Shown: piece by piece, positions 27,032-35,783 of the stretch | How positions within the stretch are numbered: the stretch's first letter is position 1 | How the letters are laid out: every line of letters begins with the position of its first letter | From: Paludibacter propionicigenes WB4 | GTDB lineage: Bacteria > Bacteroidota > Bacteroidia > Bacteroidales > Paludibacteraceae | Length of the DNA: 64,000 bases | NCBI RefSeq assembly: GCF_000183135.1 | Contig: NC_014734.1 | Coordinates: 1,674,001 to 1,738,000 of the forward strand | Reading direction: 5' to 3' | Made by a program: the position numbers and the translations under genes | The notes under the pieces: model-generated | What the model saw: the letters and a program-made list of their open reading frames with translations, nothing else | What the model was told of the DNA's origin: nothing | Database searches by the model: none

Positions 27032-28306
27032 ATGGAAATGACCGAAGAAAGAAAACAAGCACACCCTTGTTTCAACGAAGAAGCAAAGCACACCAATGCA
27101 CGTGTTCACCTGCCCGTAGCTCCCAAGTGTAATATTCAGTGTAACTACTGCAATAGAAAATATGACTGTGTCAACGAAAGTCGTCCTGGTGTAACATCAT
27201 CGGTTTTAGCACCATTTCAGGCTGTTGAATATTTAAGAGATTTAGATGGAAGAATCGAGAATCTTGCAGTTATCGGCATTGCAGGTCCTGGCGATCCGTT
27301 CGCGAATCCCGAGGAAACGCTCGAAACCATGCGAAGAGTAAGTAAGGAATTTCCGGAGAAAATATTCTGCCTCTCCACCAACGGATTGAACTTAGAGCCA
27401 TATATTGATGAAATTGCAGAATTAAATGTTTCGCATGTAACCATCACTATCAATGCTATAGACCCAAAAATTACAGCAAAAATTTACAAATGGGTTCGTT
27501 TCAATAAAAAAGTATACAGAGGCGAAGAAGGAGCAGCCATTTTGCTCGAACGTCAGTTGGCGTGTATTGCTAAACTTAAAGCCAGAAGTATTACAATTAA
27601 AATCAACTCCATCATTATACCGGGGATAAACGAAGATCATATACCTGAGGTGGCTAAAAAATGTGCAGAACTGGGAGCTGATGTAATCAACTGTATTCCA
27701 CTTATTCCAACTGCCGAAACACCATTCGAAGCTGTAGAGAAACCCGATACAAAAATGATTTTCAAAACACGCACGTTGTGTTCAGAACATTTAAAGATAA
27801 TGAGTCACTGCGCTCGTTGCCGTGCTGATGCTGCAGGACTTTTAGGGCAGGATCTGAACGAAACGCATGCTTTACTCAAAGAATATTCTTCACGCGCCGA
27901 AGAAATGGATACTACAGGCCGGCCATACGTAGCTGTTGCCACCAACGAAGGCTTATTAGTTAATCTCCACTTAGGGGAAGCCCGTAATGTCTACATTTTC
28001 GAACAAACCAAAAATGGGTTCAAAAACGTGGAAGTAAGAGACATGCCACCAAAAGGAAGCGGTGATGAACGCTGGCTGAATATGGCTCGTACACTCAAAG
28101 ACTGTCGGGCAATACTGGTGAGCGGTGTGGGTGAAAACCCCAAAGCCATGTTAAAAGGATGCGGTTTACATGTGGTGGAAATGACAGGACTTATCGATGA
28201 AGGTCTTGAAGGAGTATACAATAACAAAGTAATTCGATCCATAGCCAAGCCTGATGCATTTAAATGTGGAAGCAGCTGTAAAGGAAACGCCCAAGGATGC
28301 GGATGA
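27032..28306 (+). CDS. nifB: FeMo-cofactor precursor synthase NifB (radical SAM plus NifX domain)
   Basis: A 424-residue NifB. The radical-SAM cluster motif CNIQCNYC (Cys33, Cys37, Cys40) is followed by KYDCVNESRPGV and the GIAGPGDPFANPE segment. A C-terminal NifX-like domain spans about residues 295-405 (YVAVATNEGLLVNLHLGEA to GLIDEGLEGVY). The protein ends in a Cys-rich tail, CGSSCKGNAQGCG. It makes the carbide-containing NifB-cofactor. An ATG two codons downstream (MTEER) is an equal start candidate. Fusion of a NifX domain is common in this family, and here a separate nifX also exists. Confidence 0.97.
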   Translation: MEMTEERKQAHPCFNEEAKHTNARVHLPVAPKCNIQCNYCNRKYDCVNESRPGVTSSVLAPFQAVEYLRDLDGRIENLAVIGIAGPGDPFANPEETLETMRRVSKEFPEKIFCLSTNGLNLEPYIDEIAELNVSHVTITINAIDPKITAKIYKWVRFNKKVYRGEEGAAILLERQLACIAKLKARSITIKINSIIIPGINEDHIPEVAKKCAELGADVINCIPLIPTAETPFEAVEKPDTKMIFKTRTLCSEHLKIMSHCARCRADAAGLLGQDLNETHALLKEYSSRAEEMDTTGRPYVAVATNEGLLVNLHLGEARNVYIFEQTKNGFKNVEVRDMPPKGSGDERWLNMARTLKDCRAILVSGVGENPKAMLKGCGLHVVEMTGLIDEGLEGVYNNKVIRSIAKPDAFKCGSSCKGNAQGCG

Positions 28307-28314
28307 TCACCCAT

Positions 28315-28411
28315 AACCCCAAACCCCTAAAGGGGCTTAAAGACAATATTTATCACTCAATTATAAAAAACAGAGACGAAGTAACTTAGTTCCCCTTTAG
28401 GGGCTAGGGGT
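28315..28411. repeat. Paired inverted G/C-box repeat between nifB and ferredoxin gene
   Basis: The left arm is CCCCAAACCCCTAAAGGGG then CTTAAAGAC; the right arm is GAAGTAACT, then CCCCTTTAGGGGCTAGGGGT. Outer and inner flanks match the nifD-nifK element, which shows a common origin beyond the palindromic cores. Confidence 0.88.
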
Positions 28412-28430
28412 CGTCATTAAAATTACTCGT

Positions 28431-28739
28431 ATGAAAAAACCAACTTATCACATTCTAGTTTGCAATTCATTCAGAATTGCCGGAGACGCACAAGGTGCAT
28501 GTAACAAAAAAGGTGCAAGCGATTTGCTTCAATACATTTCAGAAGAAGCTTCTGACCGAGGTTTAGACGTCGCTGTGAGCACTACAGCCTGCTTAAACGT
28601 ATGTTCTCAGGGTCCGGTTATGGTTATTCACCCGAATAACTTTTGGTATGGAGGCGTTGAATCTGAAGAGATAATCGATGAAATTTTCGACGCACTAGAA
28701 GAAGATGAGCTTTGCGAAAAGTATTCTATAGCAGATTAG
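28431..28739 (+). CDS. Thioredoxin-like [2Fe-2S] ferredoxin of the nif cluster
   Basis: A 102-residue ferredoxin with a thioredoxin-like fold. Cluster ligands are Cys11 and Cys24 (C-X12-C) and Cys54 and Cys58 (C-X3-C), in YHILVCNSFR and TTACLNVCSQGPVMVIHP. Proteins of this type occur in nif clusters, where they may donate electrons to cofactor assembly or nitrogenase (not proven). It follows nifB after a paired repeat and precedes nifV by 90 bp, so it belongs to the nifE operon. Confidence 0.9.
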   Translation: MKKPTYHILVCNSFRIAGDAQGACNKKGASDLLQYISEEASDRGLDVAVSTTACLNVCSQGPVMVIHPNNFWYGGVESEEIIDEIFDALEEDELCEKYSIAD

Positions 28740-28741
28740 TA

Positions 28742-28828
28742 GTTAGTTGATTGGTTTATCGGTTGATTAGCTTTATAAAGCTATTGACCAACGAACTAAT
28801 CAACTAGTCAACCATTCAACTTTAAACA
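28742..28828. repeat. Imperfect inverted repeat between ferredoxin and nifV
   Basis: GTTGATTGGTTTATCGGTTG and the inverted ACCAACGAACTAATCAAC flank the palindrome TAGCTTTATAAAGCTA, so the whole gap can fold on itself. There is no T-run, so it is probably an intergenic repeat rather than a terminator. Confidence 0.6.
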
Positions 28829-28829
28829 A

Positions 28830-29981
28830 ATGAATCCATACTTCATCGACACTACACTGCGCGACGGTGAGCAATCACCGGGCGTTGTCTTTTCTCTTCC
28901 CGAGAAAATTCGCATAGCGGCATTGCTGGACGGAGCTCATATACCGGAAATTGAAATAGGTACACCTGCCATGGGCGAAGCTGAAGTAACCGATATCAGA
29001 ACAATCTGCGAAATGGGATTTGGGTTTAAAACTCTTTCGTGGTGCAGGGCAACCAAAAATGACATTCGGGCTGCTTCACATGCCGGAACCAATGGAGTAC
29101 ATGTCTCATTCCCTGTATCGCCCATTCTTATGAAAGCCATGGAAAAGGATTCGACATGGGTAATTCAGCAAATGCAACAATTGATAGAATTTGCTTACCC
29201 CATGTTCGATTATGTTACCATTGGAGCTCAGGACGCAGCCAGGGCAGAAACAAGTTTTCTGAAAGAATTTGTGTGTGCAGCCAGTGCATTTGGTGCTGCC
29301 AGGGTTCGTTTGGCCGATACAGTAGGTATATTAAATCCCATTACTACATTTGACATGGTTTCTTCTATTCGTAGCGTTGAAAAAGATCTTCCACTCGAAA
29401 TCCATGCTCACAACGATCTGGGAATGGCAACAGCAAATACCCTGGCAGCGTACATGGCCGGTGCAAATTGCCTGAGTACTACTGTAAACGGACTGGGCGA
29501 AAGAGCAGGAAATGCTGCCATGGAAGAAGTTGCTTTGGCGTTAGAATTAAGTGCAGGTATTTCAAGTACCTTACGAACCGAAAGTTTCTCTGAGTTGAGC
29601 GATTTTGTTGCCAAAGTTTCAAATCGTCCTTTGAACGAAAGCAAGCCTGTTACCGGAAGCCTTGTACTCACACACGAAAGCGGAGTTCATACCAATTGTT
29701 TGCTCAAAGACAGGAATACTTATCAGCTTATTCCGGCTGCAAAAATTGGCAAACAGGAACAAAAATTCCTGATTGGCAAACACAGCGGTAAAGCAACAAT
29801 TATGCACTATTTATCCGAAGCTAATCTTCCATACACAGATGAAGACTGCTTATCGCTGCTTGAGAGAGTGAAAGAATGTGCAGATGCTCTAAAACGGGCA
29901 ATCACTAAAGAAGAATTATTGGATATATATCTTGAATTATATTCAAACCAACATCATTCAATTGTAAATTATAAATCGTAA
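28830..29981 (+). CDS. nifV: Homocitrate synthase
   Basis: A 383-residue HMGL-like TIM-barrel enzyme. It starts with FIDTTLRDGEQSPGV (residues 5-19); the metal-binding segment HAHNDLGMATANTL begins at residue 192, and GLGERAGNAAMEEV follows. It condenses acetyl-CoA and 2-oxoglutarate to homocitrate, the organic ligand of FeMo-cofactor. It lacks the long C-terminal allosteric domain of 2-isopropylmalate synthases, and nif context supports NifV. A downstream gene starts 4 bp after its stop. Confidence 0.95.
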   Translation: MNPYFIDTTLRDGEQSPGVVFSLPEKIRIAALLDGAHIPEIEIGTPAMGEAEVTDIRTICEMGFGFKTLSWCRATKNDIRAASHAGTNGVHVSFPVSPILMKAMEKDSTWVIQQMQQLIEFAYPMFDYVTIGAQDAARAETSFLKEFVCAASAFGAARVRLADTVGILNPITTFDMVSSIRSVEKDLPLEIHAHNDLGMATANTLAAYMAGANCLSTTVNGLGERAGNAAMEEVALALELSAGISSTLRTESFSELSDFVAKVSNRPLNESKPVTGSLVLTHESGVHTNCLLKDRNTYQLIPAAKIGKQEQKFLIGKHSGKATIMHYLSEANLPYTDEDCLSLLERVKECADALKRAITKEELLDIYLELYSNQHHSIVNYKS

Positions 29982-29985
29982 AAAT

Positions 29986-30435
29986 ATGTCAACTACCATA
30001 ATCCCCGATGATGAAATGAAAGCATTAGCTATCTCCAGTTTACGATATGCTAACAGCTTCTTTTCAACCTTTCAGAAAAGCCTGAATAATGAGAAATCCC
30101 GCTTCGACAACGATTTGCTTTACAATTTTGCTGTTATGAGTGTAGAAAAGTATTTCGTCGCATTACTGGCTCGTTTTGATTGGAATGCCGAGCACCATAT
30201 GCCCATTGCACTTTATAAAGAAGCACTTCCATTCGAGCCGGAACTGACCGAAGAAATGAAACAAACAGCAATTCTTATTGGAAAGTTTGAGGCTATATGC
30301 TCATTGGATGGGTTCGGGTATCGAACGCCTTCTACAGAAGAACTTGAAGCAATGGCTTCCGGGATAGCCTCAATCAAAAATTTAGTAGAAAAAAGAATCG
30401 CAGAGGTGACAACTAGCCTCGAAAAAATTAATTAA
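29986..30435 (+). CDS. Small helical protein at end of nif operon, HEPN-like
   Basis: A 149-residue all-helical protein translated 4 bp after nifV, so certainly part of the operon. LAISSLRYANSFFSTFQKSL, LLYNFAVMSVEKYFVALLAR and a final long helix suggest a HEPN-type four-helix bundle, but the RX4-6H RNase motif of active HEPN toxins is not evident. The residue pattern does not resemble any known nitrogenase subunit. Operon position implies a nitrogen-fixation-related accessory role; the HEPN assignment is tentative. Confidence 0.7.
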   Translation: MSTTIIPDDEMKALAISSLRYANSFFSTFQKSLNNEKSRFDNDLLYNFAVMSVEKYFVALLARFDWNAEHHMPIALYKEALPFEPELTEEMKQTAILIGKFEAICSLDGFGYRTPSTEELEAMASGIASIKNLVEKRIAEVTTSLEKIN

Positions 30436-30447
30436 TTATCTCAGCAT

Positions 30448-30480
30448 CGGCTTCACAATATGTGAAGCCGTTATTTTTTT
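30448..30480 (+). terminator. Rho-independent terminator of the nifE operon
   Basis: CGGCTTCACA pairs perfectly with TGTGAAGCCG around ATA, followed by TTATTTTTTT, 13 bp after the HEPN-like stop codon. Confidence 0.92.
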
Positions 30481-30604
30481 AATCGTCAAACATGCAAATT
30501 TGATCAACTTCATCAGAAGTACTATAATTCCAACAATGAATATTAAGTAACCTCGTAATATTATCAGATAAAATCACACAAGTCAGTAATTTTTAAACGG
30601 GAGG

Positions 30605-30637
30605 ATACCAACATATTAATTTATGTTGGTATTTTTT
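30605..30637 (+). terminator. Second hairpin with T-run between convergent genes
   Basis: ATACCAACAT pairs with ATGTTGGTAT, followed by T6 on the plus strand. It may back up the nifE-operon terminator or help end the convergent nif11 transcript. Confidence 0.65.
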
Positions 30638-30645
30638 CGTTAGGT

Positions 30646-30891
30646 TCAATCTTTCCGAAACAAAGTAAACCAGGCTTTCACTTCGTGCACTCTGCCGGCC
30701 TGTTCGTAGGTTTGGCATTTTAGCTCCAGCACATTAAATGCATCTTCTATTTCATCAGAGCTAAAACTCATATCCAGCTTTTTTAGCAGTTCTTGCAACT
30801 CTGATTGAGATTTACACACGTAACACGATTTTCTGAAATCTGCGTCCGAATCAACCTTCGATATAAAATGTATCGCATTTTGTAAACTCAT
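30646..30891 (-). CDS. Nif11-domain protein
   Basis: An 81-residue protein. The start MSLQNAIHFISKVDSDADFRK and later LDMSFSSDEIEDAF match the Nif11 domain, first described in nitrogen-fixing cyanobacteria and also used as the leader of some ribosomally made peptides. Here the tail has Cys residues (SCYVCKS and LKCQTYEQ) but no double-Gly leader cleavage site, and no lanthionine or YcaO enzyme lies nearby. A nif-associated role is therefore more likely than a RiPP precursor. It is last in the minus-strand group after nifX. Confidence 0.78.
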   Translation of the reverse strand: MSLQNAIHFISKVDSDADFRKSCYVCKSQSELQELLKKLDMSFSSDEIEDAFNVLELKCQTYEQAGRVHEVKAWFTLFRKD

Positions 30892-30903
30892 TTTCTTCTT
30901 AAA

Positions 30904-31019
30904 TTTACCCCTAACCTCTGAAGGGGAAGATAATTAGTACTAAATATGTAAAATAATTTCTGAATATATAAAAAGAACAAGACGCAAATTATTTAATCCC
31001 CCTTTAGGGGTTAGGGGTA
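30904..31019. repeat. Paired inverted G/C-box repeat overlapping the nifX stop
   Basis: The left arm is degenerate (CCCCTAACCTCTGAAGGGGA) and the right arm intact (CCCCCTTTAGGGGTTAGGGG), about 75 bp apart. The right arm encodes the last residues and stop of nifX on the minus strand. Confidence 0.85.
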
Positions 31020-31408
31020 CAATCTGTCTTACAATCACTACATTCTCCACCACATATAGTTGCAAATTCCATTGCAGAATCCATATTAAAAGGCGCTAGT
31101 TCATTATTGGCCAGAAACCTGATATTTATATCCAGATCATCACCTATAGACTTAAACACAGAGAAACCCTTATTTACAAGTACTTTCAGTGCCATAGGTT
31201 GCAATTGTTTTGTAATAATGGTGAATACATTATTTCGCTCAAGAGCCGGAAGTAATTCGCCCATGTTAGGAGCCAGGTCCAATGTCTTTATCCAACTTCC
31301 CTCATGTTTATCAGTATCGTAAATGCACAAACAACCAACAACGCTCAAACTACTGGCAATACGATTGCTCTGCAGTTCTCTGTCAATCACCGGAATAGCT
31401 ATTTTCAT
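31004..31408 (-). CDS. nifX: NifX/NifB-C-terminal-like FeMo-cofactor binding protein
   Basis: A 134-residue protein with the dinitrogenase iron-molybdenum cofactor fold. It starts MKIAIPVIDRELQSNRIASS, has APNMGELLPALERNNVFTII in the middle, and a C-terminal Cys cluster, CGGECSDCKTDC. It may carry or store NifB-cofactor or a later intermediate. The last residues TPNP and the stop codon are encoded by the right arm of a G/C-box repeat element. It lies 59 bp after the GNAT gene on the same strand, likely in the nifA operon. Confidence 0.85.
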   Translation of the reverse strand: MKIAIPVIDRELQSNRIASSLSVVGCLCIYDTDKHEGSWIKTLDLAPNMGELLPALERNNVFTIITKQLQPMALKVLVNKGFSVFKSIGDDLDINIRFLANNELAPFNMDSAMEFATICGGECSDCKTDCTPNP

Positions 31409-31467
31409 AATTGTGTAGAAATAATTAAACTATTATTAATATCACTCTCCGATTAAAATCCGAATAT

Positions 31468-31938
31468 CTATAATTTCTTAGTCCAGAACAACATATTTGG
31501 TTGACACTCTTCAAAGCCCATGCTACTGTATAACGCCTGAGCTACAACATTATCTTCTCTTACTTCAAGGGTTATTTTGCAGTAGTCTCTGGATGTTGAA
31601 ATAGATATTAACTCTTGCATTAAGCTCTTCGAAAGACCCTTTCCTCTATACTCCGGATGTACGAAAAAATCGTGTATATTAAGATATGGCTTTACCTTGA
31701 AAGTCGAAAAATTAATAAAACAAGTTGCCAATCCAACTACTTCATTATCATAAATCTGAAAAAGAACAAAAGATGAAGGATGATTTGCCAACCCATCTAT
31801 AAGTCTCAATTGCTGCAACTTACTCAACTGCGGAGCATCACCCATAGGATCAGCCATGTACATATTGAGCAATTCTGCCAGCTTAGTCAGATGTGTGGGA
31901 TTTTCAAAATCGCAAAATTCGAAAGATATTGAGCTCAT
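31468..31938 (-). CDS. GNAT-family N-acetyltransferase
   Basis: A 156-residue single GNAT domain. The acetyl-CoA pyrophosphate-binding loop is VHPEYRGKGLSKSLMQEL (near residues 92-109), after strand YLNIHDFF, with a conserved C-terminal ALYSSMGFEECQ segment. The substrate is unknown. It sits 43 bp downstream of nifA and upstream of nifX, so it is probably cotranscribed with them. A role in nitrogen fixation is only suggested by position. Confidence 0.88.
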   Translation of the reverse strand: MSSISFEFCDFENPTHLTKLAELLNMYMADPMGDAPQLSKLQQLRLIDGLANHPSSFVLFQIYDNEVVGLATCFINFSTFKVKPYLNIHDFFVHPEYRGKGLSKSLMQELISISTSRDYCKITLEVREDNVVAQALYSSMGFEECQPNMLFWTKKL

Positions 31939-31981
31939 GAGATTATTCTATGCTAAAAAAGTCACTAAAACATGTATACTA

Positions 31982-33532
31982 TCACACCTTAAACCTCTTG
32001 GGTTCAATTTCATATTTCTTTATTCTTATACCCATCATTCTTTCAGTAATTCCTAATTGCTCTGCAGCCCTAACACAGTTGCCTTTGGTCGAAATCAGCG
32101 CATCAATAATAATCTGTTGTTCCATTTTCCCCAGAATAATATCTAATGTGCCACTTTGCATTGTTTCTGAAGTGGAAGCTGTCTGAAGGGATGCTGGCAG
32201 ATTATGAGTTCGTATTACTTGATCGGTACTCAAAATACATGCGCGTTCAATACAGTTTTCCAACTCACGAATATTTCCCGGCCAATGATAAACCATAAGA
32301 GTATCTATAGCCATCGAAGTGATTCTTTTGATATTTTTCCCGTGTTTTTTATTGAATTTATCTATAAAAAAATCCGTTAATATAGGGATATCGTTGATTC
32401 GCTCCCTCAAGGCCGGTATATATATTGGAAAGACATTAATTCTGTAATATAAATCCTCTCTAAACTGATCTTTACTAATAAGTTCCTCTAAATTCCTGTT
32501 AGTAGCACATAAAATGCGAACATCTACCTTTATAGGCTTAGTGCTACCAATTCGCTCAATTTCCCGTTCCTGCAAAACGCGTAATAACTTAACTTGTGTA
32601 GAAGCCGGGATATCACCAAACTCATCCAAAAATATTGTTCCACCATTAGCTGCTTCGAACCTACCGATACGAGTAGTAGATGCTCCGGTAAACGATCCTT
32701 TCTCATGACCGAACAGTTCGCTTTCAATTAAACTTTCGGGTAATGCTGCGCAATTTACTTTGACAAAAGGTTTGTTCTTACGGGAACTGCTATAATGTAT
32801 GGCATCTGCCACGAGCTCCTTCCCAACTCCACTTTCTCCTCTAATCAGAACTGTGGCATCGGTTGGTGCCACGCTATCAATAAGCGAAAACACTTCGTTC
32901 ATCTTTCCCGAATTTCCTTTTATTCTGTCTGGCATAATACGATTTCTGAGTTCACCTCTTAAATTCATATTTTCACTGCGCAGTTGCTCAAGCTCTTCGG
33001 CATATTCTTGTCTGCGGCGTAAGGTTCTTCCGATCATCGAACCGACAATTTTCAATAATCTCAAATCATAATCAAACGATACAATTCGTTTATAAACTTT
33101 ATGTTGGCTCAGGGTACCTATTACTTCATCTTTGTAACGTATTGGAGTACAAATGAATGACACATCTATACCATCGATAACCGTAGCTGCATCAGTCAGA
33201 TTCAAAAACTCGTGTGAGGAAGCAATTTTAGGTAAAAGAACTTGTTTGCCGGTTTCTATTACACGACCAATTATTCCGTGCCCCACATGATATACTGCAT
33301 CTTTAATTTTTTTCTCATCAATTCCATAAGCACCCTCAATCGTGATTTGAGAATTTTCGCGATTCAGTATGGTCAGAATAATTCGCTCAGCTTTTAAGTG
33401 TTCAGCCAATATTCTCAAGACTTCATTTAAATCAATTTCCTTATTGCTCAATAAAGAACTTAACTCAAGTAATACCTCCAACTCTTTAGCTCCATAACAA
33501 TCGGAACCATTAAACCTACACAAAGTTTCCAT
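31982..33532 (-). CDS. nifA: NifA-like sigma-54-dependent transcriptional activator
   Basis: A 516-residue enhancer-binding protein. An N-terminal GAF domain (about residues 20-170) is followed by a coiled-coil linker, the AAA+ domain (about 205-435) and a C-terminal Fis-type HTH (about 475-510, CVRAAEQLGITERMMGIRIK). Walker A is GESGVGKE, the sigma-54 contact loop GAFTGA reads GSFTGA, and Walker B is GGTIFLDEFGD. The GAF domain may sense fixed nitrogen or redox state. It heads a minus-strand group with GNAT, nifX and nif11. It is the obvious candidate for the four putative promoters in this window. Confidence 0.93.
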   Translation of the reverse strand: METLCRFNGSDCYGAKELEVLLELSSLLSNKEIDLNEVLRILAEHLKAERIILTILNRENSQITIEGAYGIDEKKIKDAVYHVGHGIIGRVIETGKQVLLPKIASSHEFLNLTDAATVIDGIDVSFICTPIRYKDEVIGTLSQHKVYKRIVSFDYDLRLLKIVGSMIGRTLRRRQEYAEELEQLRSENMNLRGELRNRIMPDRIKGNSGKMNEVFSLIDSVAPTDATVLIRGESGVGKELVADAIHYSSSRKNKPFVKVNCAALPESLIESELFGHEKGSFTGASTTRIGRFEAANGGTIFLDEFGDIPASTQVKLLRVLQEREIERIGSTKPIKVDVRILCATNRNLEELISKDQFREDLYYRINVFPIYIPALRERINDIPILTDFFIDKFNKKHGKNIKRITSMAIDTLMVYHWPGNIRELENCIERACILSTDQVIRTHNLPASLQTASTSETMQSGTLDIILGKMEQQIIIDALISTKGNCVRAAEQLGITERMMGIRIKKYEIEPKRFKV

Positions 33533-33889
33533 AAAATCTTTATTTTATACCATTTTGACACACCTACCATAATAAATCACACCTTTGTCTGCAAAATTAC
33601 TCATTTTTACGCCATTATGAAATTATTTGAGAGAAAATTTTATTGATTATTTCAAGAGAAAATTTATCAAACAGATAACTATCAGATTACAAGTGATTTA
33701 ATTATAAGTAAAAGTCAACTGCTAATTAAATTCGTATTCCGGCTAGTATAAAACAGATTTGGACCTCTGATTCAAAAGAAATAATCACTGGCATGAATAA
33801 TTGTTGAACAAAACAAAAAAAAACGTACTTTTGCAACTTTGTGAGTCAGACTTGATTTGGAATGTAAACTCGACAGGAATTTATTGATT
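33533..33889. other. Divergent intergenic region between nifA and SpmA/B-like gene
   Basis: About 357 bp of AT-rich sequence. It holds a good plus-strand promoter at 33804. I could not identify a sigma-54-type site or the TACATWAATGTA element on the nifA side, so nifA is likely expressed from another promoter. Confidence 0.55.
33804..33833 (+). promoter_or_regulatory. Bacteroidota-type promoter of the SpmA/B-like gene
   Basis: TTG at 33804 is followed after 19 nt by TACTTTTG, the standard spacing and -7 form of the primary sigma factor. Confidence 0.7.
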
Positions 33890-35122
33890 ATGATATTAAA
33901 CTACATTTGGATTGGATTTATTCTCATTGCTTTCGTGGTAGCGTGCATACAATTTTTTGTTTCCGGTAATACCAATATTTTCATGGACGTAATGCAGTCT
34001 GCATTTGGATCGGCTAAAACCGGTTTTGAAATTTCTATTGGATTAACTGGGATGTTGTCATTGTGGTTGGGAATTCTTAAAATAGGTGAAAGAGGTGGTG
34101 CAATCAATATTATCTCCCGAATGGTGGCTCCTTTTTTTTCCAAAATCTTCCCCGATATTCCTAAAGGTCATCCTGCCATGGGAAGTATCTTCATGAATCT
34201 CTCAGCCAACATGCTCGGACTAGATAATGCAGCCACGCCACTGGGTCTAAAAGCCATGCGCGAACTACAGGAAATTAATCCTGACAAAGAAAAAGCGTCT
34301 AATCCCATGATCATGTTTTTGGTGCTTAATACGGCAGGCCTTATGTTGGTGCCTGTTAGCATTCTGACCTTTCGTCAGCAGCTCGGAGCTGCAAACCCGG
34401 CCGATGTATTTCTACCAATACTGATCGCCACTTTTTGTGCGGCATTAACAGGCCTTATAACTGTATCTGTTATCCAAAAAATCAATCTGTTGAACCGTGT
34501 TGTTCTTTTAACCCTTGGGGGAATGATTACGTTGATTGGTACGTTAATATACGTTTTGAGCAGACTTCCCAAAGCTGACATTTCTAAATATTCGAATTTT
34601 ACTGCATATTTTATTCTTTTCAGCATCATTATCATATTCATTAGCATTGCATTAAGAAGTAAAACCAATGTATACGAGTCATTCATAGATGGCGCAAAAG
34701 AAGGATTTCAGGTGGCAATAGGAATAGTTCCTTATCTTATTGGCATATTAGTCGCAATTGCTATGTTTCGCGCATCCGGGGCTATGGATTATCTGATATT
34801 AGGAATAAAGTACCTTGTTTCTCTCACCGGTGTTAATACAGATTTTGTTGAAGCTCTACCTACCGCATTAATGAAACCTTTGAGTGGAAGCGGTGCCAGA
34901 GGCATGATGGTTGATGCAATGAAAATTCATGGTGCCGATTCATTTGTAGGTCGTTTATCCTGCATAATTCAAGGTTCGGCCGATACAACTTTCTTTATCT
35001 TAGCCGTATATTTTGGTTCTGTAAATATAAAAAATACCCGTTACGCTTTGGCTTGTGGCCTTTTAGCCGATTTTGCAGGAATTACAGCTGCCATTTTACT
35101 TGGATATTTATTTTTTCATTGA
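33890..35122 (+). CDS. Fused SpmA/SpmB-like nucleoside-recognition membrane protein
   Basis: A 410-residue integral membrane protein with about ten transmembrane helices and two Gate (nucleoside_recognition) modules corresponding to SpmA and SpmB joined end to end. Segments include FGSAKTGFEISIGLTGMLSL, LSANMLGLDNAATPLGLKAM and MKPLSGSGARGMMVDAM. Family members are predicted transporters; the substrate is unknown and sporulation is not implied in this phylum. The in-frame extension upstream uses TTG; the ATG at 33890 is preferred. The ybeY gene follows after 33 bp. Confidence 0.85.
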   Translation: MILNYIWIGFILIAFVVACIQFFVSGNTNIFMDVMQSAFGSAKTGFEISIGLTGMLSLWLGILKIGERGGAINIISRMVAPFFSKIFPDIPKGHPAMGSIFMNLSANMLGLDNAATPLGLKAMRELQEINPDKEKASNPMIMFLVLNTAGLMLVPVSILTFRQQLGAANPADVFLPILIATFCAALTGLITVSVIQKINLLNRVVLLTLGGMITLIGTLIYVLSRLPKADISKYSNFTAYFILFSIIIIFISIALRSKTNVYESFIDGAKEGFQVAIGIVPYLIGILVAIAMFRASGAMDYLILGIKYLVSLTGVNTDFVEALPTALMKPLSGSGARGMMVDAMKIHGADSFVGRLSCIIQGSADTTFFILAVYFGSVNIKNTRYALACGLLADFAGITAAILLGYLFFH

Positions 35123-35155
35123 TTTCAAATCCCGTATTTTACAAACACAAAGAAC

Positions 35156-35572
35156 ATGATTCAATATATTGCCGAAGACATTAAAGTTCCATCTATCCCA
35201 AAACAAAAGATCAATGCATGGATTAAAAATACAGCTACCTTTTACGGAAAAAAAGTAGGAGAAATTGCTTATATTTTTTGTTCAGATGAGCGCATACTGG
35301 AAATAAACAAACAATATCTGAATCATGATTATTACACAGATATAATAACCTTTGACTACAGTGAATCTTCAGTTATTTCAGGAGATATATTTATAAGTAT
35401 TGACACCGTAAAAAGCAATGCCGAAGAATTTAATGTAAGTATAGAAGAGGAGCTTAAACGAATTTTGATTCATGGCATTCTACACCTCTGCGGACAAGCC
35501 GACAACACTCCTGAATTAAGAGCCGAAATGACAAATAAAGAGAATCTGGCACTTCAAACTTTCTCTATCTAA
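35156..35572 (+). CDS. ybeY: Endoribonuclease YbeY (rRNA maturation factor)
   Basis: A 138-residue UPF0054 protein. The metal-binding motif HGILHLCGQAD has two His and an Asp where many homologues have a third His, a change also usual in Bacteroidota members. The central strand TDIITFDYSE and ISGDIFISIDTV are family features. It acts in 16S rRNA 3' processing and ribosome quality control in the cytoplasm. It lies 33 bp after the SpmA/B-like gene. Confidence 0.93.
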   Translation: MIQYIAEDIKVPSIPKQKINAWIKNTATFYGKKVGEIAYIFCSDERILEINKQYLNHDYYTDIITFDYSESSVISGDIFISIDTVKSNAEEFNVSIEEELKRILIHGILHLCGQADNTPELRAEMTNKENLALQTFSI

Positions 35573-35783
35573 AAGCATTTTAAGCTTCTTTATCATTATA
35601 CAAACCAGTTCTGCTATTAACTCACTATTTTTGCAATAATATGTTAAATATAGCCTCCACTTTGAAGGCATTTTATTATCATTAAAAGATTATCACTACT
35701 TTTGTTGCTGTATTCTGTTTGAAACATCTAGATTTAATCTTAAGAAACTCTTTTAGTCTCTAATTACTGATACTTATTTAGGA

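Noticed and set aside
30646-30891. Nif11 protein as precursor of a ribosomally made peptide
   Set aside because: No Gly-Gly cleavage site and no modifying enzyme or peptidase transporter nearby.
33780-33810. Sigma-54 site near TGGCATG upstream of the SpmA/B-like gene
   Set aside because: After GG-N10 the bases are TG, not GA or GC. A good TTG-N19-TACTTTTG promoter overlaps the area.
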